Assembly: GCA_034522155.1 (NCBI GenBank)
Contig: JAXHLP010000005.1
Span: forward strand, 62,001-126,000
Reading direction: 5' to 3'
DNA length: 64,000 nucleotides
Origin: Salinilacustrithrix sp034522155
Lineage (GTDB): Bacteria > Actinomycetota > Acidimicrobiia > Acidimicrobiales > Salinilacustritrichaceae
Shown here: one piece after another, positions 8,088-16,955 of the stretch
Numbering within the stretch: position 1 is the first letter of the stretch
How the letters are laid out: each line of letters starts with the position of its first letter
The notes under the pieces: model-generated
Databases searched by the model: none
Seen by the model: the letters and a program-made list of their open reading frames with translations, nothing else
Told to the model about the DNA's origin: nothing
Translations under genes and position numbers: made by a program

Positions 8088-8396
8088 GTGCGCACGGAAC
8101 CAATGGAGACCCTCAGCGAAGCGATCGCCCGCCTGCAGGCCGCCGGCTACACCGAGAGCTTGTCGGCCACGCTCGACGGCAGACTGCGGTGCCCCACCTG
8201 CGGTGGCGAGCACGACCCGGCTGACGTCGAGATCGACGAGCAGGTCCGTTTCGAGGGCACGTCCGATCCCGATGACGAGTCGATCCTCGTCGCGCTCACC
8301 TGCGGCTGCGGCGCGAAGGGGCTGTACACGACGATGTTCGGCCCCGAGATCAGTGGCGAGGACGCCACGGTCGTCCGTCGGCTCCCGCGGGGCTGA
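8088..8396 (+). CDS. Small cysteine-rich conserved protein, function unknown
   Basis: A protein of about 102 residues. It carries CPTCGG in the middle and CGCG near the end, which could form a zinc knuckle, and an acidic stretch RFEGTSDPDDESILVAL between them. The N-terminal LSEAIARLQAAGYTESL looks helical. Similar small proteins in actinobacteria are sometimes labelled phosphoribosylpyrophosphate synthetase-like without evidence. Three starts compete (GTG 8067, GTG 8088, ATG 8103). CAGGAT 6 nt before 8088 favours that one. Function not recognised. Confidence 0.6.
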   Translation: MRTEPMETLSEAIARLQAAGYTESLSATLDGRLRCPTCGGEHDPADVEIDEQVRFEGTSDPDDESILVALTCGCGAKGLYTTMFGPEISGEDATVVRRLPRG

Positions 8397-8660
8397 ACAG
8401 GGGCCGGGCCGCCCTTGGCGCTCCGGGCGCGTGGGACTTCGTGGGCGTGCGTCCGTCCGTCCACCCAGCGGGGCGATCCGAGGGTCCGGGTGTGTGGCCC
8501 TTCGCTGGTGTGTCCTCGCATTCGCGGAAGCACCGTCCGAGCGTTCGGGCGGGTTGGCCTCCGCTCTCGTGGTTTCACACGCCCGGAGTTGGCGATCGCC
8601 GGCGCCACGGTGCCGGCCGGGTTCTTCCGGGTCCCGAGCAGGCGCCTATCGTCTGGCGTC

Positions 8661-9056
8661 GTGCGCCGAACGATGATCTTCCCCGCCGTCCTGCTCGCCA
8701 TGTTCGCGCTCGCCGGTTGCGGCGGAGATGACGACACCGCCACGGACCCGGCCGCCAGCGCCGACGGCGACGCCGATCTGACCGTGCTCGCCGAGGACAT
8801 CTCGTTCCCGCAGGACACGTACACGGCCGATGCCGGCGAGGTCGAGGTCAGCTACCAGAACGTCGGCACCATCCGCCACACGCTGCTCGTGCGCGACGCC
8901 GAGGGCAACGACATCGGCGACTTCGAGCTCGACGTGTCCTCCAACGGCGACGTCGATCAGGGCTCGGTCGACGTCGAGCCCGGCCAGTACGAGTTCTACT
9001 GCGATGTCGCCGGCCACGAGGCTGCCGGCATGGTCGCCGACTTCGTCGTCGAGTAG
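8661..9056 (+). CDS. Cupredoxin-domain lipoprotein (blue copper protein)
   Basis: A 131-residue protein. The N-terminal hydrophobic segment ends in the lipobox LAGC, so it is lipidated and anchored outside the membrane. The rest is a cupredoxin fold: H in IRHTLL, then C in EFYCDV, H in AGHEAAG and M in GMVADF give the type-1 copper set His-Cys-His-Met. It probably carries single electrons. TATCGT ends 8 nt before the GTG. The reading frame extends upstream but lacks protein-like sequence there. The preceding 264 bases hold no convincing gene or strong hairpin. It converges on the AtuA gene. Confidence 0.85.
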   Translation: MRRTMIFPAVLLAMFALAGCGGDDDTATDPAASADGDADLTVLAEDISFPQDTYTADAGEVEVSYQNVGTIRHTLLVRDAEGNDIGDFELDVSSNGDVDQGSVDVEPGQYEFYCDVAGHEAAGMVADFVVE

Positions 9057-9065
9057 CCGCGGAAG

Positions 9066-10877
9066 TCAGCGGTCGGGTTCGGCGTCGAGCACCTGCTGGG
9101 GGACCGAGACGACCCGGGCGCGGAGCCATTCGCCGATGGCCTTGGCCTGGGCGTCCTGGCGGGTCGAGGCGGCCACGCCCTCCTCGAGCAGCCCGTGGAT
9201 CACGAAGTTGAGGGACCGAAGCTTCGGGAATCGGTGGCGTTCGACGGCCGATCGCTCGGTCTCGGGGAGCAGGCCGCGGAGCCGGTCGACGGTGAGCTCG
9301 TGGTCGAGCCACGCCCAGCCGACATCGGTGCGGGCGAACACGCCGAGGTTGGCGTCACCGCCCTTGTCGCCCGATCGGGTGCCCACGAACGTGCCGAGCG
9401 GTACGTCGACCTCGGGTCCCGTCGGCGGCTCGGGTGGTGCGGCGGTCCGGACCTCGACCGGTTCGCCCGTCGGTGAGGTCGAATCGACCTGCGCGGTCTC
9501 GGGCCGCTGCGAGTCCGGGCCGGCCACGTGCACGTACTGGGGCACCAGGTCGGCGGGGATCGTGGCGGGCACGTACACGCCGAACGGCGATGCCGCCGAC
9601 GGGCCGCCGCCGATCCCGTACATCCCCGGAATGCCGGCGAGGGCGGTGTGGACCATGGCGTCGGAGAAGGCTCGGCCGACCTTGCGCTCGTCGGCGTCCT
9701 TCACCGTGACGTGCCAGATCGCCGTGGCTTCTTCCTGCGTCGCGGGATCGGCCGAGTCGGTGCGCACGACGCGGCTGGTGATGCTGTCGAAATCGTCGGG
9801 ACCGTACGGGCACGCGTCCCAGAACGCGGCCTGGGCGAACGCGGCCTTGGCCTCGATGTCGAGCCCGGTGAGCGCGACAGAGAACGAGTTGCGGAGCCCG
9901 CCGAGCCGGTTCATGGCGACCTTGAGGGTCGGCGGCGGTGGCTGCCCGCGCACACCGCTGATCCGGACTCGATCGCGCTCGACCTGCTCGAGCTCGATCG
10001 AGTCGAATCGGGCGGTCACGTCGGGCCCCAGGTACTCGGGGCCGCCGATCTCGTAGAGGAGCTGCGAGGTGACCGTGCCGACCGTGACCGCACCACCGGT
10101 GCCGTCGTGCTTGCCGATCACCGACGACCCGTCGGCGGCGACGTCGGCCCACGGGAAGCCCACGCGGGGGTTCGTCTCGAGGTCGTCGATCTCGTCGAAG
10201 AACGAGTAGTTGCCCCCGGTGGCCTGGGCACTGCACTCGACCACGTGGCCGGCGACCACACCCCCGGCGAGCGCGTCCCAGTCGTCGCGGCCCCAGCCGT
10301 GGTGCCATGCCGCCGGCCCGCAGGTGACCGCAGCGTCGGTGACCCGGCCGGTGACGACGATGTCGGCGCCGCGAGCGAGCGCGTCGACGATGCCCCAGCA
10401 CCCCAGGTACGCGTTGGCGGTGAGGTAGCTGCCGGGGTCGCCGAGGTCGTCGCCGTCGATGAAGGGCTCGAGGGCGCCCGTGGACAGGAGGTCGCCCAGG
10501 CGAGGGAGGAGGTCGTCGCCGTCGACGTAGGCGATCGTCGGTGCCAGGCCGAGGCTGTCGGCGACCTCGGCGATGGACTCGGCGCAGCCGCGCGGGTCGA
10601 GCCCACCAGCGTTGGCGACGACCTTGATGTCCCGGTCGAGGCAGGTGCCCATGACCTGTTCCATCTGGGTCACGAAGGTGCGGGCGAAGCCCTGCCCGGG
10701 CCGCTTCTGGCGGATCCGGCTCAGGATCAGCATGGTGAGCTCGGCGAGCCAGTCGCCGGTGAGCACGTCGATCGGGCCGCCCTCGACCATCTCGACCGCA
10801 CCGCTGGGCCGGTCGCCGAAGAACCCCGAGCAGTTGGCGATCCGGATCGGCGCTCGCTCGCCGGCGCGCTCGGTCAT
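9066..10877 (-). CDS. atuA: AtuA-family acyclic terpene utilisation protein
   Basis: A 603-residue protein of the AtuA family (DUF1446), near the usual full length of about 600. The N-terminal domain begins IRIANCSGFFGDR and contains ANAGGLDPRGCAE, GDDLLPRL and ADIVVTGRVTDAA. The C-terminal part has RSGDKGGDANLGVFAR and LNFVIHGLLEEGVA, typical of the fused tail domain. In pseudomonads AtuA is needed for growth on citronellol and geraniol, although its reaction is unclear. Its ATG overlaps the carboxylase alpha stop (ATGA), making it the last gene of the carboxylase operon. Confidence 0.9.
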   Translation of the reverse strand: MTERAGERAPIRIANCSGFFGDRPSGAVEMVEGGPIDVLTGDWLAELTMLILSRIRQKRPGQGFARTFVTQMEQVMGTCLDRDIKVVANAGGLDPRGCAESIAEVADSLGLAPTIAYVDGDDLLPRLGDLLSTGALEPFIDGDDLGDPGSYLTANAYLGCWGIVDALARGADIVVTGRVTDAAVTCGPAAWHHGWGRDDWDALAGGVVAGHVVECSAQATGGNYSFFDEIDDLETNPRVGFPWADVAADGSSVIGKHDGTGGAVTVGTVTSQLLYEIGGPEYLGPDVTARFDSIELEQVERDRVRISGVRGQPPPPTLKVAMNRLGGLRNSFSVALTGLDIEAKAAFAQAAFWDACPYGPDDFDSITSRVVRTDSADPATQEEATAIWHVTVKDADERKVGRAFSDAMVHTALAGIPGMYGIGGGPSAASPFGVYVPATIPADLVPQYVHVAGPDSQRPETAQVDSTSPTGEPVEVRTAAPPEPPTGPEVDVPLGTFVGTRSGDKGGDANLGVFARTDVGWAWLDHELTVDRLRGLLPETERSAVERHRFPKLRSLNFVIHGLLEEGVAASTRQDAQAKAIGEWLRARVVSVPQQVLDAEPDR

Positions 10878-12869
10878 TCGGGGACCTCGAGACGGACGAG
10901 CAGGTCGCCGGCGTCGACCCGGTCGCCCTCGGCGAAGCAGACCTCCTCGACCACGGCGTCGCCCGGGGCGGTGATGGCGTGTTCCATCTTCATCGCCTCG
11001 ACCACCACCAGCACGTCGCCGTCGCTGACGGTGGCGCCGGCGGCCACGTGCACGCTCAATACCTTCCCCGGCAGCGGGCTCGTCGGTCCGCCCGTGGCTG
11101 CCGCGGCCGACGGCGGCACGAATCTCGGTTCCATCTCGAAGGTGGCCGCGCCCGCTGGGCTGCGAACGTGGACGACGTGGTCGTCGCTCCACACGTCGAC
11201 GACGTGGCGGATGCCGTCGATCTCGAGCACCTGGCGATCGGGGCGGCGATCGCCGAACCGGACCTCGACCCGCTGGCGTTCGTCGGTCGAGAGGCTGCCG
11301 TCCTCGGTCGGGCACGGCCAGGGTCCGAGCAGCACCGACGCGCCGTCACCCCGGCGCTCGTACTCGACGTGCTGGGTCTCGTCGCCGGGTGCGGCCCAAC
11401 GCTCGCGTTGGCCGCGGGTGCGAAGGTTGCGCCAGCCGGACGGGGCGAAGCCGGTGACCGGGTCGGCGGCGCGGTTGCGGTGCTCGCGGGAGAAGACGGC
11501 GCCGAGGAGCAGGGCGGTCCGGTCAGCGCCGCCGGGTCCGGTCGCCTCGGTGAGCTCGGGATGCTCGGTGAGGAACGAGGTGGGCGTGTCGGCGGCCAGG
11601 AAGTCGGCGTCGCCGAGGATGGCGACGAGTGCGTTGGCGTCGGTGTGGACACCAGCGACCCACGACGTCCGCAACGCACGCGCGAGCCGACGGGATGCGT
11701 GCTCCCGCGTCGTGGCGTGGCCGATGACCTTGGCGAGCAGCGAGTCGTAGTCGGGGCTGACGACCGAGCCGGACCGCACCCCGGTGTCGACCCGGACGCC
11801 CTCGCCGATCTCGAACACGTCGATCGTTCCGGTCGACGGCAGCCAGCCTGCTGTCGGATCCTCGGCCACCAACCGGACCTCGATGGCGTGGCCGTCGAAG
11901 GAGACGTCGTCCTGGGTGATCGGCAGCGGCTCGCCGGCGGCGACGCGCAACTGGAGCTCCACGAGGTCGAGCCCGGTCACGCACTCGGTCACGGGGTGCT
12001 CGACCTGGAGCCGCGTGTTGACCTCGAGGAAGGTTGACCGTGCCGTCCAGGCTCACCATGAACTCGACCGTGCCGGCGTTGCGGTAGCCGACGTGGCGGG
12101 CGAGCGCGAGCGCCCCGTCGCACAGCGACCGCCGGGTCGCGTCGTCGATCCCGACCGAGGGCGACTCCTCGATCACCTTCTGGTTGCGACGCTGGATCGA
12201 GCATTCACGCTCGCCCAGGTGCACCACGTTGCCGTGGTGGTCGCCGATGATCTGGACCTCGATGTGACGACCCCGCTCGAGGTAGGGCTCGATGAACACG
12301 GTGCCGTCGCCAAAGGCCGACTCGGCCTCGCGCGCCGCAGCGGCCACGGCGTCGGCGAGCCCGTCGACATCGCGCACCACGCGCATGCCTCGACCGCCAC
12401 CGCCTGCGGCCGCCTTGACCAGCGCCGGCATCGCCACATCGGGAGGAAGGTCGCTGCCGTCGACCTCGATGATCGAGGCGGTCGGCACGCCGGCCTCGAG
12501 GGCGGCTCGCTTGGCGGCGACCTTGTCCCCCAGCAGGCGGATCTGCTCCGGCGTCGGGCCGACCCAGACCAGCCCGGCGTCGATCACCCGCTGGGCGACG
12601 TCGGCGTTCTCGGCCAGGAACCCGTAGCCGGGATGGACGGCATCGCAGCCGGTGTCGAGCGCGGCCTGCACGATCGCATCGGCGCGCAGGTACGAGCTGC
12701 CGGGTGTCGCTCCACCGAGAGCGACGGCCCGATCCATCACGTCGACGTGGAGCGCATCCGCATCCGGCTCGGAGTACACGCCGACCGTGTCGACGCCGAG
12801 CCGGTGCGCGGTGCGGGCGATGCGGACGGCGATCTCGCCGCGGTTGGCGATGAGCAGGCGAACGAGCAT
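10874..12869 (-). pseudogene. Acyl-CoA carboxylase alpha subunit (biotin carboxylase + BCCP), frameshifted
   Basis: The upstream frame begins MLVRLLIANRGEIAVRIARTA and runs through HPGYGFLAEN and the ATP-grasp loop KAAAGGGGRGMR to GTVEFMVSLDGTVN. There it breaks. The next frame continues with the missing VTECVTGLDLVELQL and ends in the biotin motif EAMKM. One extra G on the plus strand at 12032-12033 explains the break; removing it restores FLEVNTRLQVEHPVTEC and a 664-residue protein, normal for methylcrotonyl- or geranyl-CoA carboxylase alpha subunits. Both halves are otherwise intact, so it is either a very recent pseudogene or a sequence error. It overlaps both neighbours. Confidence 0.88.
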
Positions 12870-14473
12870 CAGTGCCGCCACACCCCGTACTCGCCGGTGC
12901 CTTCGACGACGTTGCTGTGCACCGCTGACAGCGCCATGCCGAGGACCGTCCTGGTGTCGGCCGGGTGGATGATGCCGTCGTCCCACATGCGCCCCGTGGC
13001 GTACAGGGCGGTGGACTCCTCCTCGATCTGGGCCTCGAGGGCACCCGTCTGAGCGGCGAGCTGATCCTCGTCGACCTCGACGCCGCGGCCCTCGGCCGCG
13101 TTGCGGGCGATGATCTCCATCACCCCGGCGAGCTGCTTGGGGCCCATCACGGCGATGCGGTGGTTGGGCCAGGAGAAGATGAACCGCGGGTCGTAGGCGT
13201 TGCCGGCCATGCCGTAGTTGCCGGCGCCGTAGCTGGCGCCGACCATCAGGTTGAGGTGGGGGACCGTCGAGTTGGACACCGCGTTGATGAGCTTGGCGCC
13301 GTTGCGGATGATCCCGCCCCGCTCGGCTACCGAGCCGACCATGAAGCCGGTGATGTTGTGCAGGAACAGCAACGGCGTGTCGGTGCGGTTGCACAGTTGG
13401 ATGAACTGGGCGCCCAACTTGGCCTCCTCGGAGAACAGGATCCCGTTGTTGCCCAGCACACCGACGGGAAAGCCGTGGATCGACGCCCAACCGCACACGA
13501 GCTTGTCGCCGTACAGCGGCTTGAACTCGTCGAAACGGCTGCCGTCGAGGATCCGGACCAGCACCTCGCGGATGTCGTAGGGCACGCGCACGTCGGCCTG
13601 GGCACAGCCGAGCAGCTCGGCCGGGTCGCGCAGCGGCGGGTCGTCGGGCTCGGTCGCCCCTGGACCCAGCTTGGTCCAGTTGAGGTGCCGCACCGTCTGG
13701 CGCACCAGCCGGATGGCGTCCATCTCGTCGATCGCGAGCTGGTCGGAGAGGCCGCTCACCGTCGAGTGCATCTCCGCGCCGCCGAGGGTCTCCTCGTCGA
13801 CCACCTCGTCGATGGCCATCTTCACCAGGGGTGGCCCGCCCAGGTACGCGGTGCCCCGCTCCTTCACGAAGATCGTGTAGTCGCTCATCCCCGGCACGTA
13901 GGCGCCGCCGGCGGTGTTCGGTCCGAACGCCACCGTGATGGTCGGGATGCCGAGTTTGGAGAGCCGGGTCAGGTTGCGGAACTGCTGGCCGCCCGGCACG
14001 AAGATGTCGGCCTGGCGCGGGAGGTCGGCTCCCGCCGACTCGTTGAGCACGATGAGGGGCAGCCGGTTCTCGCGGACGATCTCGTGCAGGCGGGCCGTCT
14101 TCTGCACCGTGTTCGGGTTGGCTGATCCGCCCCGGTAGGTCATGTCGGAGCCGGTGATGGCGCACTCCACCCCTTCGACCACGCCGATGCCGTTGACGGC
14201 TCCGGCACCGATCGGGTCGCCCGTACCCCAGGCGGCCAGCGGTTGCAGCTCGAGGAACGGGGTGTCCGGGTCGACCAGCTGTTCGATCCGCTCCCGCACG
14301 AGCATCTTGCCGCGTCGGCGGTGGCGGTCGACGTAGCGCTGTCCGCCGATGGTCTCGACCTGCCCGAGTTGGTCGGCGACCTCGTCCCACAGCGCCTGCA
14401 CGGCGTCGCGGTTCGCGGCGAACTCGTCAGACCCCGTGTCGATCCGGCTTTCCAGCGGCGTGCCGATGGGCAT
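12869..14473 (-). CDS. Acyl-CoA carboxylase carboxyltransferase (beta) subunit
   Basis: A 534-residue carboxyltransferase that moves CO2 from biotin to an acyl-CoA. The N-terminal domain has IVLNESAGADLPRQ and FGPNTAGGAYVPGMSDYTI. The C-terminal domain has GNNGILFSEEAKLGAQFI and VGASYGAGNYGMAGNAY. These fit the methylcrotonyl-CoA/geranyl-CoA group more than propionyl-CoA carboxylases. With the alpha subunit and AtuA downstream, a geranyl-CoA-type enzyme (AtuC-like) is a fair inference; leucine-derived methylcrotonyl-CoA is the alternative. TACGGT lies 5 nt before the ATG, suggesting its own promoter after bfr. Confidence 0.9.
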   Translation of the reverse strand: MPIGTPLESRIDTGSDEFAANRDAVQALWDEVADQLGQVETIGGQRYVDRHRRRGKMLVRERIEQLVDPDTPFLELQPLAAWGTGDPIGAGAVNGIGVVEGVECAITGSDMTYRGGSANPNTVQKTARLHEIVRENRLPLIVLNESAGADLPRQADIFVPGGQQFRNLTRLSKLGIPTITVAFGPNTAGGAYVPGMSDYTIFVKERGTAYLGGPPLVKMAIDEVVDEETLGGAEMHSTVSGLSDQLAIDEMDAIRLVRQTVRHLNWTKLGPGATEPDDPPLRDPAELLGCAQADVRVPYDIREVLVRILDGSRFDEFKPLYGDKLVCGWASIHGFPVGVLGNNGILFSEEAKLGAQFIQLCNRTDTPLLFLHNITGFMVGSVAERGGIIRNGAKLINAVSNSTVPHLNLMVGASYGAGNYGMAGNAYDPRFIFSWPNHRIAVMGPKQLAGVMEIIARNAAEGRGVEVDEDQLAAQTGALEAQIEEESTALYATGRMWDDGIIHPADTRTVLGMALSAVHSNVVEGTGEYGVWRH

Positions 14474-14498
14474 GTCGTCGGACCGTACTGCCGAGTTC

Positions 14499-14975
14499 CT
14501 AGTCCTCGTGGTGGATGTGCTGGGCGAGGTAGTTCTCGACGCCCACCTGCTCGATCAGGGTGAGCTGGGCCTCGAGCCAGTCGGCGTGGTCTTCCTCGCC
14601 GGTGAGCAGGTCCTCGAGCATCTCGCGGGTGCCGTTGTCGCCCTTGTCCCGGGCGAGGGCGACGCCCCGGTTGTAGCGCTCGACGGCGGCCTTCTCGAGG
14701 TCGAGGTCGAGCCGGTGCTGCTCGGGAACCGTCTCGCCGACCAGGACCGTGCCGAGGCGCTGGAGGTTGGGGACGCCGTCGAGGTAGAGGATGCGCTCGA
14801 TCACCCGCTCGGCGTCCTTCATCTCGTCGATCGACTCGTCGTAGTTGTGCTTGGCCAGCCGCTCGTAGCCCCAGTCCTCGCACATCTTCGAGTGGACGAA
14901 GTACTGGTTGATGGCGGTGAGCTCGGCCGTGAGCACCTCGTTGAGGAGCTCGATGATCTCGGGATCGCCCTGCAC
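14499..14975 (-). CDS. bfr: Bacterioferritin
   Basis: A 158-residue bacterioferritin of canonical length that stores iron as a 24-mer shell. Ferroxidase ligands E18, E51, E94, E127 and H130 are present, as is the haem ligand M52. Position 54, His in the E. coli protein, is Asp here (DEMKDAERVIE). The GTG start is fixed by a strong AGGAGG six to seven bases upstream. It lies 44 bases after bfd on the same strand, the classic pairing for iron release, and 25 bases before the carboxylase operon. Confidence 0.95.
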   Translation of the reverse strand: MQGDPEIIELLNEVLTAELTAINQYFVHSKMCEDWGYERLAKHNYDESIDEMKDAERVIERILYLDGVPNLQRLGTVLVGETVPEQHRLDLDLEKAAVERYNRGVALARDKGDNGTREMLEDLLTGEEDHADWLEAQLTLIEQVGVENYLAQHIHHED

Positions 14976-15019
14976 GACGGGCCTCCTGGTTGTCGACGAA
15001 CAGCGGGTGACAGCTGTCG

Positions 15020-15226
15020 TCAGTGTCGCGCAGCCACGGCCCCGTCAGCGCGAGCCGTCTCGTGGATGATCACCTCGGCCACTGCGGTCTCGCAGTTCCC
15101 GCACCGCGTGGACGCACCGCACCGCTTGGACACCGACTCGACGGTGTCGGCGCCGAGCCGCACCTCGGAGCGGATCTCGTGGTCGCGGACGACCATGCAG
15201 TGGCAGACGATCATGACAACCATCAT
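15020..15226 (-). CDS. bfd: Bacterioferritin-associated ferredoxin (Bfd)
   Basis: A 68-residue BFD-like [2Fe-2S] protein. The first cysteine pair is C8-H-C10, and the second is in RCGNCE near residue 43, the Bfd spacing. It donates electrons to the bacterioferritin haem so that stored Fe(III) can be released. It is placed directly upstream of bfr. AAGGG about five bases before the first ATG supports this start; a second Met follows at once and MIVCHC is a third option. An AGG-N3-CCT core upstream (15250-15258) faintly resembles the ahp palindromes. Confidence 0.9.
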   Translation of the reverse strand: MMVVMIVCHCMVVRDHEIRSEVRLGADTVESVSKRCGASTRCGNCETAVAEVIIHETARADGAVAARH

Positions 15227-15340
15227 GGCACCCTTGCCCGCGCGTGTAAAGGCGACCTAAACATCGGGTGCGAGAAGGGTTATCGCATGCGCGCTCTGGG
15301 ACTCTGGCATCAACCGCTGCGTGCGGGCGACACTCTCGGG

Positions 15341-16174
15341 ATGCAACTCAACGGACGGGTCGGCGCCATCACGGGCGCAGCATCGGGCATCGGGCGAGCC
15401 CTCGCCTGCCAACTGGCGGCCCGGGGCATGGACCTCGCACTGTCCGATGTCGACGAGGCCGGCCTGGCCGAGACCGTCGACCTGGCCAAGGTCGCTGGAG
15501 CAGGAGCGACGATCACCTCCCAGCGCCTCGACGTGGCCGACCGCGAGGCCGTGCACGCATGGGCGGATCGGGTGGTCACCGACCACGGCAGGGCGAACCT
15601 CATCGTCAACAACGCCGGCGTTGCGGTCGTGTCGACGATCGACGGCATGTCCTACGACGACTTCGACTGGCTGATGGACATCAACTTCCACGGGGTGGTG
15701 TCGGGCACCAGGGCGTTCCTGCCTCATCTCAAGGCCGCGGGCGAAGGCCACGTCGTCAACATCTCGAGCGTCTTCGGGTTGATGGGAATCCCGTCCCAGT
15801 CGGCATACAACGCCGCCAAGTTCGCGGTGCGCGGCTTCACCGAGGCGCTCCGGGTCGAGCTCGACATGGAGAGGTGTGGGGTCTCGGCGTCCACCGTCCA
15901 CCCCGGCGGCATCAAGACCAACATCGCCCGCAGCGCCAGGATGGACGGGGTCGAAGCCGCGCTCGGCCGGCCGGCCGCCGAGGTTCACGAGGGCTTCGAC
16001 CGGGCCGCTCGCACCACGCCGGCCGAGGCGGCCGAGATCATCATCAAGGGCATCGAGGAGAACCGCCGCCGCATCCTGGTGGGCGCCGACGCCCGTGTCA
16101 TCAGCCTGCTTTCGAAGCTGCCACCGGGCGCGTACCAGGGGCTCCTGGCCAAGGGAGCATCTCTCCGCCGGTGA
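15341..16174 (+). CDS. Short-chain dehydrogenase/reductase (SDR)
   Basis: A 277-residue classical SDR. It has the cofactor motif TGAASGIG near the N terminus, NNAG, the catalytic Ser in VNISSVFG and YNAAK. Asp after the second beta strand (LALSDVDEAG) suggests NAD(H) preference. The C-terminal region has a longer hydrophobic segment (LLSKLPPGAYQGLLAK), common in SDRs of lipid metabolism. GACACT stands 6 nt before the ATG, so an earlier in-frame start is not needed. The substrate is not predictable. A hairpin terminator follows. Confidence 0.88.
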   Translation: MQLNGRVGAITGAASGIGRALACQLAARGMDLALSDVDEAGLAETVDLAKVAGAGATITSQRLDVADREAVHAWADRVVTDHGRANLIVNNAGVAVVSTIDGMSYDDFDWLMDINFHGVVSGTRAFLPHLKAAGEGHVVNISSVFGLMGIPSQSAYNAAKFAVRGFTEALRVELDMERCGVSASTVHPGGIKTNIARSARMDGVEAALGRPAAEVHEGFDRAARTTPAEAAEIIIKGIEENRRRILVGADARVISLLSKLPPGAYQGLLAKGASLRR

Positions 16175-16194
16175 GTCGATCTGTTCACCCGGGC

Positions 16195-16226
16195 GTCGAT
16201 GTCGCGCCATCGGGTGGCGCGTCGAC
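16195..16226 (+). terminator. Hairpin terminator after SDR gene
   Basis: A 7-bp perfect stem CGCGCCA/TGGCGCG with a 5-nt loop is extended by flanking GTCGA/TCGAC complementarity. There is no U-tract. It lies just after the SDR stop and before the TetR promoter region. Confidence 0.5.
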
Positions 16227-16284
16227 CAGCAACGGGCGACGGACGTCACAGGATCCGGGCTTGCGGTCGTGCCTCGCGTCTGAG

Positions 16285-16312
16285 ACAAAAGAGAACGAGC
16301 GCTCGGTTTTGT
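16285..16312. promoter_or_regulatory. Candidate TetR operator upstream of the TetR gene
   Basis: An imperfect 28-base palindrome has outer arms ACAAAA/TTTTGT and a GAnCG core. A second near-palindrome, AACGAGC/GCTCGGT, is centred two bases away. AT-rich ends are rare in this genome. It lies 40 bases before the TetR start, as expected for autoregulation. Confidence 0.5.
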
Positions 16313-16352
16313 TTCGAGCGTCGACCCGACCAGTCCGACCGGAGGACCCGCC

Positions 16353-16955
16353 GTGCCCAAGCTCAGCGAGGAGCAGCGGGCTGCCGCCCGCCAGCGCCTG
16401 ATCGACGCCACCATCGCCGTGGCCGAGCGCGACGGCGTCGAAGCCCTCACCACCCGGGCCATCGTCGCCGAGGCCGGGGTATCGGCCGGCATGTTCTACG
16501 GCCACTTCGCCTCCAAGGAGGAGCTGCTGGCGGCCGTCGTCGACCAGCGCACCGACGAACTGACCACGATGTTCGACGCCGAGCTCGACGTCGGGACCCC
16601 GCTCGAGGGGCTGGTGCGCGCGCTCGTCCACGAGCTCGTGGTCGCACGGGACCTGCGGGCGCTCGCGGTGTTCCGCAGCGCCTCCGACGGCCACGAGGCC
16701 CGGGCGACGCAGCGCCGCATCAACCGGCGGATCGTCGACGGCTTCGTGCCCATCCTCGAAGCCACCCAGGAGGCATGCCTCACCCGCACCGACGTCGACG
16801 CCGTGGCTGCCATCGAGCTCATCGACATCCTCATCGACGGGGTCAACCGCCGCCGTCTCGTCGACGGCTTCGTGAGCTCCGACGAACGCCTGTCTTCCAC
16901 AGTCATCGCCGCCATCGAATCGTTCCTGCTCGTCCCTGAAGGAGATCGACCGTGA
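16353..16955 (+). CDS. TetR-family transcriptional regulator
   Basis: A 200-residue protein. The N-terminal helix-turn-helix spans about residues 14-60 (TTRAIVAEAGVSAGMFYGHFASKEEL). The C-terminal ligand-binding domain is TetR_C-like and lacks a recognisable ligand signature. The GTG start has GGAGG seven bases upstream. It overlaps the next gene by 4 bases, so the two are co-translated. It probably represses its own operon and may bind an acyl-CoA or a hydrophobic compound, judging by neighbours. A candidate operator lies upstream. Confidence 0.9.
   Translation: MPKLSEEQRAAARQRLIDATIAVAERDGVEALTTRAIVAEAGVSAGMFYGHFASKEELLAAVVDQRTDELTTMFDAELDVGTPLEGLVRALVHELVVARDLRALAVFRSASDGHEARATQRRINRRIVDGFVPILEATQEACLTRTDVDAVAAIELIDILIDGVNRRRLVDGFVSSDERLSSTVIAAIESFLLVPEGDRP

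Noticed and set aside
8415..8660. Upstream extension of the cupredoxin frame, or a separate small gene
   Set aside because: The sequence is Arg/Ser-rich without motifs, and the lipobox signal segment must be N-terminal.
12870..14390. Extension of the carboxylase alpha frame far upstream
   Set aside because: Residues there are Arg/Pro-rich shadow of the beta subunit; the real protein begins at MLVRLLIANRGEIA.
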